A DNA stretch of 64,000 bases, from contig JAUIRK010000860.1 of assembly GCA_030549495.1 (NCBI GenBank), forward strand, positions 72,001 through 136,000, given 5' to 3'. Shown here piece by piece: positions 23,153 to 35,099 of the stretch. A model generated the notes under the pieces. The model was not told where the DNA came from and made no database searches. It saw nothing but the letters and a program-made list of their open reading frames with translations. How positions within the stretch are numbered: position 1 is the first letter of the stretch; every line of letters begins with the position of its first letter. The position numbers and the translations under genes were made by a program. The DNA is from Nectonema munidae (lineage: Eukaryota; Nematomorpha; Nectonematoida; Nectonematidae).

Positions 23153-26100
23153 ATGTTGAACTTTCTTCATATAAATTTGAATCATTCCTCAATTGCATCG
23201 TCTAACCTGATCAACATTCTATACAGTAACTTTTATGATATTCTTTCTATCAATGAACCTTATGTCATCAATTCGTCTTTTCCTACCATCCCTAGTGGTT
23301 ACTCAGTTCTTTTTTTCACATCCTATGTCTTTCTATTCCTCTCTTTCACACACTCCTCTACCATCTTTCTCCTCAACGAGTTATTTCTTCACATTTGTTC
23401 ATTCGAAGCCAACTCCAATCCTCTTCTGCTCCTTGTATTGCTCTCTTTCCAATTCAACCGTTATTCCTGAATCATTCTCTACTTCTCTCCGTAATGCAAA
23501 AGCATATATTTCTTATAATTTTTCAAATCAGTTTCACCTGATCATCTGTACTGACTCCAATGCACGATCTCTACTCTGGGACAACTCTGCAAATACAAGA
23601 GGCCATGTCCTGTTATCTTTTCTTTCCTCAAACGAACTCTTTCTAGCTGACAAATCCAAGGAACCAACTTTCTTTAAATTTGTTAGAAATTCTTTTGTTT
23701 CTTCCCACATTGATCTAACTCTAACCTCCAAGTTTTCTCTCAGCCATATCTTGAACTGGTCTATATCCGACAACCCATCAGCTTCTGACCATTATTTTTT
23801 CACTTTTCAAATTGATACCTCACCTCTAGCTGTTCGACATACGTTTCAGCAAATAAACATCTCCACTGGCTAACATTTCTCAAATCCGTTAAAAAGAATC
23901 TTCCTTCTGTCCACCGTTCTCTATCTTCTACTTCAGAGTTAGAATCATTCTCTCTTCAGTTAAACAATGCGATTTCTGAAAGCATTTCTTCTTCAACTCC
24001 CAAAAATCTTGTGTTTGCTAGGAAAAATGCTTTCTTCTGGAATTCAAATCTTTCTCGCCTGAAGTCAGCCGCACGTCAAGCTCTCAAAAGTTTTATAAAG
24101 CAACGAACCACACCTTCTCTTTTAAAATTTCAAAGTTGTATATCTGATTTCAAATCTGCAATCAAACAAGAGAAAAGAGACTCTTGGATCAAATACACCT
24201 CTCAAGCAAGCAAAAATCCTTGGGAAATTATCAACGCATTATCCAATAAGAAAAAGCAAGCTGATCTTCCTTTCATCAATTCTTCTTTCCTCCCGGACAA
24301 AATCTATCACAATCTTTCTTTTCTTACTTCTTTTTTCCCTCATGATTCACCTACTTCTGATGACGTGAGTCACTCATTACTGCGCGCTAAGGTGACCTTT
24401 TCACTTTCTAAAATTCAGAATCCCTCGTTCCCTGAGATCACCATCAAGGAAATAACCCAAACTATTGACAATCTTAACTCTAGATCTTCTCCTAGTTTTG
24501 ATCTGATTACTCCCTTACATATTCAAAGATCATTTCATCTCTTCATCAACCGCCTTATCTTCGTTTTCAATTCGATTCTATCTCTTTCCCACTTTCCTTC
24601 CATTTGGAAAATAGGTCGTCTCATTTTTATTCCGAAAGCGCATAAAGATCTGAACATTTCTTCCAATTGGCGCCCCATCACTATTCTTCCAGCCATAGGT
24701 AAAATTTTCGAAAAAATTATCAGATGTCGACTTAGCTATCAAATTTACTCCCATAATCTCATTAATAATCTTCAATGTGCTTACCTACCGTTCAGAAATA
24801 TCAAATCCGCACTTTCAAACTTCTCCACTTACATTGAAAAATCGAATAAAGAGAAAAAAATATGTCCTTCTATTTTTCTTGACATATCCAATGCGTTCAA
24901 CAATGCTTGGAATCCTGCTATTCTATCCAATCTTCTATCTAAAGCCTAGCCCAAGTACCTTATTAAATTAATATCTAGCTACCTTTCAAACAGACAACTC
25001 ATCTTCAAATATAAATTCTTCTCTGCTGTTCCTTCTCTCCCTCTATCTACACCCCAAGGTGGTTGCCTCTCCGATATTCTCTGGATTGTCCTAATCAATC
25101 CAATCCTCGAGTTTATTAGGTCAAATACAGACTTCGCTCAATGTTATTCTGATGACATTGTATTCTCCTTCTCAAGTGACTCACAAGTTACGAATCTTTA
25201 TAGAATTTCAGCTTTTTTCAAATCTCTAGTGAAATTTTCTAGCTCATTCAAGATCTTCTTTAACCCATCTAAAACGTCTTTGATCCATTTCACGCGCAAA
25301 TCAGTTTCAAATCTTGGTGTCACCTTAGACTCGTCCTATATAACACCCTCATCACCAGTTAAATATCTCGGGCTCACTTTCCAATCCAACTTACGTTGGA
25401 CGGAACACTTCAAAAGTTTATACAAAAAGCTAAGCTTCACAATTTTTTCCACAAAAAAAGTCGTTGCTTACAAATGGGGCTTGTCTGTCTCTCACTCTCG
25501 TTTTATATACACCGGCATTGTCCTTCCCATCATTCAATACGGTATTCTCTCCTGGGGCTTAGCTCTTCTTCATCCATCTTCGCTCCATCTACTTTCTAAA
25601 ATTCATAGGCTGTGTCTCCTCTCTATATCTAAAGCATTCCGCTCTACCTCTACTAGCTTACTTGAAATTATACTAGATATTCCTCCTCTCCATCTTCAAC
25701 TAAAAAAGATTTTACTAAAGAGATTTATTTTCATGTATAAATCTTGTAATCCTCCACTCTTAACTTCTCATGATTTTTCTGACATCACGCCTTCCTTCAG
25801 TTTTTTTAACTCATTACTTTCTTCTTTTGCTCCTAACTTGAAAGTTCACCTTGTTCATCATAATTTGCCATCTATAATTTTAAAGCATCCCTCATCACCC
25901 CTTCCATACTCTTTGAACATCTGTCGTAATAACAGTTTAGCAAAATTGTCTATTTTGACATCTCGCATTAGCCCTCATATTTTGCGTATCTTTTCCGATG
26001 CTTCGAAGTCTTCAAATCATTGCTCAATAGCATGGGCCTTTTTCGAGCCTTTCTCAATTTCTCCTTTCTTCAAATTCCAAGCTGCCATTGATTCCTTACA

Positions 26101-26875
26101 CTCCACATCAGAAGCTGAATCAATCGCTATTCTCTCGGCTTATAACCATCTTTTTTCCAATATCGAGTCTTTTTCTTCATTCAAACATTTGAGCTTCTTT
26201 ACTGATTTTCGTAACACTATTCATCATCTCAACCTGCCTGCCCGAATTCCCTACTTCATATCTCTCATTTATCCGAAACTTCTCCTTTTATCTAACAAAT
26301 TCTCTTTAAGTTTTGATTGGTGCCCATCCCACACAGATATCTACGAAAACCACTATGTCGACATCTTAGCCAAGCAAGCAAGTCATCTCTCACCCGTCTT
26401 GTCCCTTTCCACCCACTTCAAAGTTTTCAACTTGGCTTTCATTGACCACGTTTATAAAATCTGGAACAGGGAAAGTATTTCTTCAAAGTCCCGTTTAACC
26501 AATTCATTCTCAAATTTACAATCAATTCAATATATATGGAGCCAAAGCAAGGTCAAAATAACCCGGCCTCTTATTAGATGGCTGTCAGGTCATGTATCTT
26601 CCAAAGAATACTTCTTTCAACGAAAAATTTCCAATGATAGCTTATGTCGTCTATGTCATGAATTTTCAGAGTCACCCTACCACATTATTTTTACATGTCA
26701 ATATACCCACACAATCTGCGAAAATTTCATTAATTCGACTGTGCGCACTCTTGGACGTTTTCCTATCTCTCTAACTGACCTAATCTATTATCCATCCCTT
26801 CTCATCAAACTTAATAAATTGATTAATGTAATTGAACCTAAACTTACTGTCTTGCCCATCCATTCACCCAATTAG
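23153..26875 (+). pseudogene. L3 ORF2: endonuclease, reverse transcriptase, RNase H, zinc motif
   Basis: Endonuclease: HINLNHSS, INEPYV, CTDSNARSLLWD, then ASDHYFF. RT: WRPITILPAIGKIFEKII, FLDISNAFNNAWNP, STPQGGCLSDILW, catalytic CYSDDIVFS, VKYLGLTFQ and SWG. RNase H: IFSDASKS, SEAESIAIL, FFTDFRNTIHHL, DWCPSHTD and YVDILAKQ, with the usual acidic residues in place. The C-terminal zinc motif is CRLCHEFSESPYHIIFTC. Breaks: the frame shifts out near 23310, returns near 23870, and one TAG lies at 24947-24949. RT downstream of that stop, RNase H and the zinc motif form one open frame, so the copy died recently. Confidence 0.92.
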
Positions 26876-26969
26876 TCATTTTTTTAGCTTTTATATCTAC
26901 ACTTGTTTTTTTTTTAAATTTAGATCATTAAACCCACCTTTCTCCTATATTCCTAAGCAACACAGCACT

Positions 26970-27020
26970 GCAAGCATATCGACTTAAGTCGGATTGTGCT
27001 TTGAGATCTCACTACCTACA
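26970..27020 (+). other. Conserved LINE 3' tail with hairpin (L3 copy)
   Basis: GCAAGCATA, then stem TCGAC/GTCGG around TTAA (14 nt), then ATTGTGCTTTGAGATCT and ACTACCTAC. The same layout ends L2, L4, L5 and the SINE. Confidence 0.88.
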
Positions 27021-27236
27021 AACTCAAGAAATAGTATATACGCTATTTTCATTTTTAAATGAATTCCATCTTTTCTTCATTGTAATTTTTCGTAAGTTTT
27101 TTCAGTATCTTTTATATAATTTGTCGATGTGTGTGTTTATATGTATATGTTATAAACACCCAACCTCATGGATGTGATTTGGTGTGCAAAAGGGTGGGTT
27201 TGATTTAATTCATGTTTCATTTCAGATTCTTTAGTC

Positions 27237-27670
27237 ATGTCCAGAAAACGGGTGTACAAAGAAGAATTTCTTAGCACTGGCTTTACATGTCTCAACGATG
27301 ATGGAATGGGAAAACCAAAATGCGTTGTATGTGTGGAAGTTCTTAGCAACGAGTTGGAAAATAATCTCAAGGGCCATCTTGTCGGAAGAAACCCTCTGGC
27401 AAAGAAAGATATGGAGTATTTTAAGAGGAAAGAAGAAGAACTGAAACGTCAGCGGTTAGACAACTCTATACAGAAGGGGGTGAATACTGTTCAACAACCA
27501 ACACTTGTATCCTAACTTGTAAAAAAATTGCTAAGTGTATGCACCACACACAATTGGAAAAAAGATAGTAAAGCCAGCAGCTCTTGTTATGGTTTGTACC
27601 ACCCTTGGTGATGCTGTAGTGAAAAATTGAAGCTATTCTGCTGTCAGATAATAGAATCAACCGAAGTTTC
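27237..27670 (+). pseudogene. hAT transposase N-terminus (ZBED-like), broken
   Basis: An open frame of 92 codons (MSRKRVYKEEFLSTGFTCLN...PKCVVCVEVLSN), the BED-type zinc finger start of ZBED5-like hAT transposases. The Cys pair is present, and NPLAKKDMEYFKRKEEEL matches the helix after the finger. The usual His pair is damaged. After the stop at 27515 another frame resembles the next part of the family (an IAK..HT block, then a degenerate region to about 27670). The rest of the transposase is not seen. The Ty3/Gypsy fossil begins just after, at 27742. Confidence 0.65.
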
Positions 27671-27741
27671 TAGGTTTACAATTAGTCGAAGAGCAGTAAC
27701 CTTTAAGGGTGGGTGTTACAGTTGTTTCCCTAGTTTTGGTG

Positions 27742-27966
27742 TGTTATGGCGTAAGGAGTAGTGGAAATAGACTTTATTGAAAGAACAGTAACACGTTAAA
27801 AGGTAACCTTTACGGTACAAAGATAACATATACAATGTAAACTATATATATATATATACAAAAACATTTAGTGGTGCTTCAGGATGTATTTACAAATTAT
27901 GTGAAAGCATGCTAAACAGTCAGTGATACTCAAGGATAATTGTAACTTGTGAAAATACTTATTACA
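27742..27966 (-). repeat. Downstream LTR of the Ty3/Gypsy fossil
   Basis: A 225-bp direct repeat of 31342-31570, bounded by TG and CA on the element's strand. It contains a short TA run. Confidence 0.92.
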
Positions 27967-30900
27967 TTTTTCCTTTCTTTTAAAATTTAAATCTATCCGG
28001 GGTTTTGCGAATTCTTTGTGATCGTCTGGGTAGATTTTCTACTTCTTGATTATGCACTTGAACATCTTCTTCAGGTTCACAAACTTCAAAGTTTTCCAAT
28101 GCTTTAACTGGTTGTTGAACTTCAGTTTGTTCCAACAAAAGATCATCTCCATCACTGCATTCTCCAATCTTGTTTCCAGAAGGAGCTAAGTGGCGAGTTG
28201 GAACAGTAATCTCATTACCAAGACAGTTCTTAACTTTTGCGTAATGCGGATTAACTTCAATCAAGTCTACAACTTCAATGCCAGAATCATATTTTGACAC
28301 TTTAACGTTTTTTTCAGAATAGCTTGTTTTGAAGACAGCAACCATGTAGGGAGTTGGTATCCATTGAGGGTACGGCGTTGAAACTTAAACATCCTTTCAT
28401 GGGGCGTCTCGTTTGTGGACGTTGAAAGAAGTGAACGTATGCTGTGTAAAGCTAAAGGAACCTCATCTTCCCATTTTGAAATTGGCAGATTCTCAGAATT
28501 TAAGTAGCACTCTATGGCCTTCCATATAGTTGAGTTGAAGCGTTCTACTTGTCCGTTCCCCTGAGGATTATAACTTGAAGTTCTACTTTGACATATACCA
28601 CAGGAGAACAAAAAGTTTGCAATTCTTTTGACATGAAGGAGCTTCCTCTATCAGAAAGAACAAAAGCAGGATAACCAAAGATAGTAAAAAGTTGAGTTAA
28701 GCATGCTTTAATTGAATCAGCAGACATATCCTTTGTTGCACAGGCAAATGGATAGCGTGAGTATTCGTCTACTAATGACAAGTAAATATCTTTTCCCAGA
28801 ACAAGATGGCAAAGGCCCTTTAAAATCCATTGATAATCTTTCCCATGCTTGAGTTGCTTTGATTAAATGGGTTTTAGGAGGTGTGAAATACCTTGGCTTG
28901 AGATGTGCACATGTTTTGCAGTAAGAAATTACCTTCTTTATTTCTTCAATTGAAAAGGGAAGATTCTTGGAACGTACGAAATGAACCATTCTTGAAACAC
29001 CTGGATGACACAATCCTTTATGAATTTGATCCAATGTTTGCGACTGATCAATCAACGAGAAGCTATGCGAAAGAGTGTCAGCTACTTTGTTATTGCTTCC
29101 TGGACGGTATATTATGTCAAAATTGAAACATGCTAGTTCAACCTTCCATCTATTAATTTTCTCATTCTTTACTTTCGAATACTTTTCTTTGGAGAACATA
29201 AACTTTACGGACTTTTGATCAGTTATCAGTGTGAAATGTTTGCCAAGTAATAAATGGCTCCATCTACGGATTGACTCTACAATGGCGTAAGCCTCCTTCT
29301 CAACAATGTGATGCGCTCTTTCCATTTTCTGCAAACTTCTAGAAAAAAAAGCAACTGGCCTGCCATTATGACTTAAAACTCACGAAATGCTGTGTTCGCT
29401 AGCGTCTGTTTCCACTGTTAATGGAAATTTCTCATCAATGGCTACCAATACAGAGTCCTCTATATCTTTTTTTAAGAGATCAAAAGCATCTGCAGCCTCC
29501 TTAGAAAGTGGGAAAGTTTTACAATGTATAAATGGTCTTATTTTCGCTGAATAATTTTTTACCCAATAAGAATAATATGAAAACAAACCTTCAATACGTT
29601 TCTTTGATTTCAATTCAGTAGGAAGTGGTAAATCTCTTAAATCCTGTAATCTATCAGGGTCAACCCTAAAGTTCCCTTGAGATATTAAATATCCTAAAAA
29701 CTTAATGGAAGTGGTAGAAATCTTACTCTTTTCTTCATTAAATGTAAGATTGAAACCTTTCGCGGCTTTCATAAAATCATTATAATGCTTGTCATGTTCG
29801 TGTTAATTTTTACCAACTATTGTTATATTATCTAAGTAAGCATAAACACCCTTTAAATGATTTAATTTTATGAGTCCATTATACGTTGGAAGCAAGCTAC
29901 ACCATTAGTAATTCCAAAAGGCATTCTAGTAAATTGATATAGTCCTCTACTAACCTGAAAAGCTGTATATGCTCTATCCTCAATTGATAAAGGAATTTGA
30001 TGATAAGCTGATTTCAAATCTAACATACTAAAAACAGAATTTTTCGATATCTCCTGTACCAGGTCGTGAATTCGTGGCAAAGGGTAAGCATCTAGCTGTG
30101 AATACATGTTAATAGTTTGAGAATAGTCAATACACATTCTACGTTTATTATCTTTATTAACAATAACAGCTTGTGCTCTCCAAGGGGAATTACTATGCTC
30201 TATGATACCATCCTTTAAAAGCCTAGCTACTTCTCTTTCTAAAAAATCTTCATCTTTTTTTGAAAAATTCCTAGGTCTAGTTGCTATAGGACGACAGTTT
30301 TTAGAAACATTTAAAAAAAGTGTAAGAGGTTCAATGTTGAGTGCGTTTAGCGTTGAAATGATTAAAGGTGGTAACTTTCCTCCCATTTCAAATATAACTC
30401 TATCATGCTGACCCTTAAAATCATGTCCTAAAACTATGTAACTACATAGGTCGTCCAGTAACATTAGTTTAAAATTTTCATATGGCTGTCTTAAGAGTTC
30501 GAAGTTAAGGAGACAAAATTCAGTGACGTTGGACTGTAGAGACAAATTAGCCATTGAAACTTTTCTATAACATTTAAAAGTCTGCAATCCTAAGCTCTTA
30601 GCTACTTTAGACCTAATAAAACTATCAGTTGAACCACTGTCAATTAAAGCCTTAAGTTTAACCTTATCTACTCCAATTTCAAATATTGCTTTGTCTAAAC
30701 CTCTAGACGAATTCACATTTCCAAAGAAAGATATGTGTGAACTCTACAATTTACTTAATTCTTTTGATCTGCAAACTTTTGCAAAGTGTCCTAATTTGCC
30801 ACAATTCTTACAGTTAACGTTATTAGCTGGGCATTTATAACGTGGATTTCCACAAAAATAAAAACGAGGTAATGATACGTTGCTTGTATTTTGAGTACTG

Positions 30901-31341
30901 ATGCGGTGAGATTTGCTTAATACTTCATTATCCGAAGCACTACTATTAAATACTGTATTTTGTTTGGGGTCCTCACTTCCTAATTTTTGAACTGAATGAA
31001 TATATGCTCTATGAGATTCATAAACCTGTGAATTTTTATGTGCAATGTCCAGGGATCTGGCTAAGATAAAAACTTCATCTAGTTCTATTACCTTAGTTTA
31101 AAGTATGCGTTGTCTAATAAATACCGAGTCAAGCCCCGTTATAAAGGCGTCTCTAACAGCTTCTAAGCTAAGTTTATCAGGGACGGTAGATGAATCTTTA
31201 GTAGCTTGCAAAGACAGTAAAAAGTTTTCAAAGCATCTTCTCCAGTGCTTGAAAATTGTAGACGAGTTAGGATCGGAAGGATCTGCTTCGAGCCTACTTG
31301 GTAAAAGCAATCTATCCATCTTTGATCTTTGTACAGTAAAC

Positions 31342-31570
31342 TGTTATGGCGTAAGGAGTACTGGAAATGGACTTTATTGAAAGAACAGTAACACGTTAAA
31401 AGGTAACCTTTACGGTACAAAGATAACATATACAATGTGAACTATATATATATATATATATACAAAAACATTTAGTGGTGCTTCAGAATGTATTTACAAA
31501 TTATGTGAAAGCATGCTAAACAGTCAGTGATACTCAACGATAATTGTAACTTGTGAAAACACTTATTACA
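31342..31570 (-). repeat. Upstream LTR of the Ty3/Gypsy fossil
   Basis: 229 bp, the partner of 27742-27966. The extra bases lie in the TA run. Confidence 0.92.
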
Positions 31571-31575
31571 TGTTG

Positions 31576-32935
31576 AAACCGTAAAAAGAAAGCAGATTTA
31601 AGTAGATATTTGTATAAATGATCTTTCGTTTCTGATTTTCATAGAATTTAGCTAAGGCCTTATATATAACAGCTAAAATTTTGAAGCCTCCTTTGAAAAC
31701 GTTTACTTCGGACGTATATTTGTGCAAGTCTATTATTGTTTGCGGCTGTTTTTTATCCAAATGTATCAATTCTCTGTGATATTGTCTCGACCCCACATAA
31801 ACAGGTTTAAAAATTATTTTGGAAGGCTTGTGTATAGTACCATACCTTTATATCCCTTCAACCAAAAACTTTTTAGGTATGCCAAAATAAATACTACAGG
31901 CAGGGTATGAATACGAAACCCAAACAAATCTCTCGACAATATTAGCAAATTTGAAATACTCCTTATCTAAAAATTTAGTCTGAAATATTTCTCTAGAAAA
32001 AATATAGAAATTCTATAGCTCATCTATAGTTATGCAGTTTGTCGGAGACTATATTCATTACAATTTTTCAGGAATGTATTTTGAAGGCACCTTACCGCTA
32101 CCAATCTCTCAGAATTGATGCTTTCTCTCTTTGAATCAAATCGTATGAAAGTGCAAATGATATGAACACATTTAATAACTGCACCTTTCAAAAATGGATT
32201 TCCTCATTTTTTTAAAAAGAGATGTTTGAGGTAAATCTGTTGGTCTTCTGATTGGCGGTATATAAAAGGTAAGTGAATGAAGTCAGGAAATGCTGAATTG
32301 AATGTAGAAACGAAGTTGAATATAACATGTATCTGTTGAATTCATAAAAGTGCTAAGCATATCTCAGTGAAGAAAAGAAAAAAGAATAAAATATTTGATT
32401 GCATCCTTCACATTTTTGGCATTAACTTTTGGATGGGTGTGGAAAAAATTGTTTCAAGATATTTTGTCCTGAGCATGATGTATGCTTACCCAAAAAATTC
32501 CATTCAATCTAGTGCTTTGAGGAAATCTTTGTCTTCTGAATTAATTTCTTCCTCTTTATCGCTGTATTTTAAACGAAGGCGTTCACATCACTTAGGGAAA
32601 AACATCTTAACCAATTTCTATCAAGAATTAGAAAGATAGTGTGGATGGAATATAACTATGTAAGGAAAAATGCGTGGTGTTTTAACCTAGATTGTTTTCT
32701 GATCTTAGCCATCTTTAAGTTTTCAAAAGTAAATTCAAATTTTTTTAATTTAGATACAAAAGTTCTTATAATGACCTAAGTATCGCATTTTGAAAATGAA
32801 GATTGTTTTAGTATTTTTAACGTCTTAACACTATTAGTTATTATTGGCTGCATTATATCCCTTCAAATTACGCGACGTTTCCTAAAATGGCTAGCTATAT
32901 CTTTTCAGACCATTTTCATGGTAGTTGAATGACTC
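31576..32935. other. AT-rich stretch, no recognised gene
   Basis: Small open frames (for example 32367-32639 on plus and 31566-31796 on minus) show no known domain and look like chance ORFs. This should continue the DNA into which the LTR element inserted, but I could not match it to the hAT element on the left. Confidence 0.5.
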
Positions 32936-32939
32936 TCAT

Positions 32940-33600
32940 GTAAATCTGTCAATCAAAATCAAAATTTTTCAACGAAATTTTGACATATAATTATTTATAG
33001 TTTTGAACACATAACACTTTATATATTTAATATTTTTAATAATAATGGCTACTTTTTAGAAAATGTCAATCAAAATTTTGCTTCATCAGAAATATATCTA
33101 ATAAAATATTCCTTCAAATTTTACATTAAATATATGTTTTTATACTAAATCGGCAATGCTGGTTTCATTTCTGGACTCATATTTTACGTCTAGGATTTGA
33201 AAAAACCTATAAGTGTTAATCAAATTTGCAGTTTCCTTATAAAAGTTGTCTCCAAAAATATTCATTCAAATATTAAATTAAATATATGTTTTTATATCAA
33301 ATCGATCATGTGGTTTCATTTCTGAACTCAGTTTTCACATTTAGAGGATTTAAAATGTTTTAAGTGTCAATCAAATGTTCGATTTACATCTAATGTCTAC
33401 AGAAATATTTTTGAAATAATATCTGTTTTTATACCAAATCGATTATACTTATTTTATTTCTGTACTCCATTTTGGTTAATACGATTAAAAAATATCAGGA
33501 AGTGGCAATTGAATAGTGATGTATGCCTGAAAATCAATTCTGTAAAATTTTTTCAAAAAATCGTTATATAGTAAAAATATAATTTTTTTTTGTATATTTT
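32940..33600. repeat. Degenerate tandem array, second locus
   Basis: Four or so units of about 150 bp of the same family as 21250-22105 (GCTGGTTTCATTTCTGGACT; TTTTATACCAAATCGATTAT; GTGTCAATCAAATG). Two separated loci with the same units suggest a dispersed satellite or a shared mobile carrier. Confidence 0.7.
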
Positions 33601-34429
33601 GGCTTATAATACTTTCTTCAATCATCTTGAGTATGAAATATTTATTTAAAAAAAACAAAACGTATTATAAAATCTTTTGAAAATTTATATGAGAGAAGGA
33701 ACCAAGTTGAAAACTAATTGTAAAGAGAACTGTGGATCAAATATAATAATTAAAAAAAATATGCATCTTGACTAAATTCAAAATCTACTATGTTCTATTG
33801 AACTAGGAAGTGGTGTAATGATCTAATATCTCGTGCTTCAAAAAATATTTTGACCGTAAAAAAGAATCTCCTCTTTTACAAATGAAAAATATTTAAATCT
33901 ATAGATTATCATCTAGGATTACAATGATCATTTAACTAAGATGGGTAGGAAATCTGGAAATTTAGAATAGGTCAGATTTACCAAAGATGGGACAGATATC
34001 AATATGTGATGATTTAGTCACTATCAACATATTTTTTAATTTAAATTGAATTTGTCCATCTTTTTCTTTTTGTGTGATAGAGAGAATCTTTTAGATGAAG
34101 AAGGTTGACAACTTTTTGTATTTGAAGAATGAACATCACGAATGATTCATCAGAAAAAAATCTTTGGACTGGAATATTCAGGCTGAATCTTCATATCACC
34201 TGATAATAAGATATACGATACTGATAAAAAAAAGACTAAGATAATCAAGAAGATTCTTAAATCAGAATGCTTTGAGAGAGAAAAAAAATGTGTTCAAAAT
34301 AAATCCTTAAAAAAGTTTTTTCAAACACATTGAAAAAAATAATGAAAAAAGAGCTATCAAGAAAGGATTATCATACAGTGAATAGCAACAGACTATCAGC
34401 CGATAACGAATTTGTAACTGACAAATAAA

Positions 34430-35090
34430 ATATTTTAACAGATTTTTTTGAAAGGTTTTATTGATTCCATAAAAATTGAATGTCACCATTATATTCTACA
34501 TACTTAAAAATGGGTATATATGTATAAAAAACTTTTTATAAGAATAAAAATTTTAATTTTGATATGGACTGTAATATTTAAATTATTTTTGTTCACGTTT
34601 GACTGAATTTTATAAAAAAAAAAGAATATTACCAATAAACACAGCGTATTTAAAAATGGGTATATATGTGTAAAAAACTTTATATAATTATTTGCATAAA
34701 ATGTTTCTTTTTGAGATAAATCAATTTTTTGACAGGTTTGATTGATTTCCATAAAAAATTAATCACAACTGAATATAGAATGCTTGAAAATAAGTAAATA
34801 TATGTAAAAAACTACATAATTATTTAGATAAAAAGTTTCTTCATGAGATGAGCTGTCATATATAAATCAATTTTTTGACAGGTTTGATTGATTTTCATAA
34901 AAAAAAATGAATATCACAACTGAATTCAGAATGCTTAAAAATAAGTATATGAATATATATGTAAAAAACTTTACATATTTATTTAGATAAAAAGTTTTTT
35001 TTTGAGATGAGCTGTCAAATATAAATCAACTTTTTGACAGATTTGATTTAAAAAATGGACATCACTACTGAATTCAGCCCAGTTGAAATA
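34430..35090. repeat. Tandem array, unit about 145-160 bp
   Basis: Four units. The phrase AATCAATTTTTTGACAGGTT recurs near 34715 and 34862 and, altered, near 35022. Each unit also has TATATATGTAAAAAACT and GATAAAAAGTTTCTT. Units are well conserved compared with the 21-kb array. Non-coding. Confidence 0.75.
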
Positions 35091-35099
35091 TAATGAAAC

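Larger units (their letters stand above)
23100..27030 (+). mobile_element. R1-like LINE copy L3, the youngest
   Basis: The best-preserved LINE here. ORF2 runs from 23153 to 26875 and the conserved 3' tail ends near 27020. ORF1 is absent, so the copy is 5'-truncated just upstream of ORF2. It lies between a hAT terminus (22830) and the hAT transposase start (27237) to which that terminus probably belongs. The few breaks suggest recent insertion. Confidence 0.9.
27742..31570 (-). mobile_element. Ty3/Gypsy LTR retrotransposon fossil
   Basis: A minus-strand element of about 3.8 kb with two LTRs (31342-31570 upstream, 27742-27966 downstream). Parts in order: a short gag with a CCHC knuckle (about 30.8 kb), protease (DSGST motif), reverse transcriptase, RNase H and integrase (zinc-binding and catalytic core signatures, with GNGQVERFN near its end). 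A purine-rich tract precedes the downstream LTR. TGGTG and TGTTG flank the element as an imperfect 5-bp target duplication. The LTRs differ by about 6 substitutions in 225 bp (near 3%) plus TA-repeat length, so it is fairly young. It is broken, with roughly half a dozen interruptions, and no envelope gene is seen. Confidence 0.92.

Noticed and set aside
32367-32639. A 90-codon protein gene
   Set aside because: No known domain, ordinary AT-rich composition, Lys/Ser/Phe-rich as expected by chance, and no homologous copy seen.
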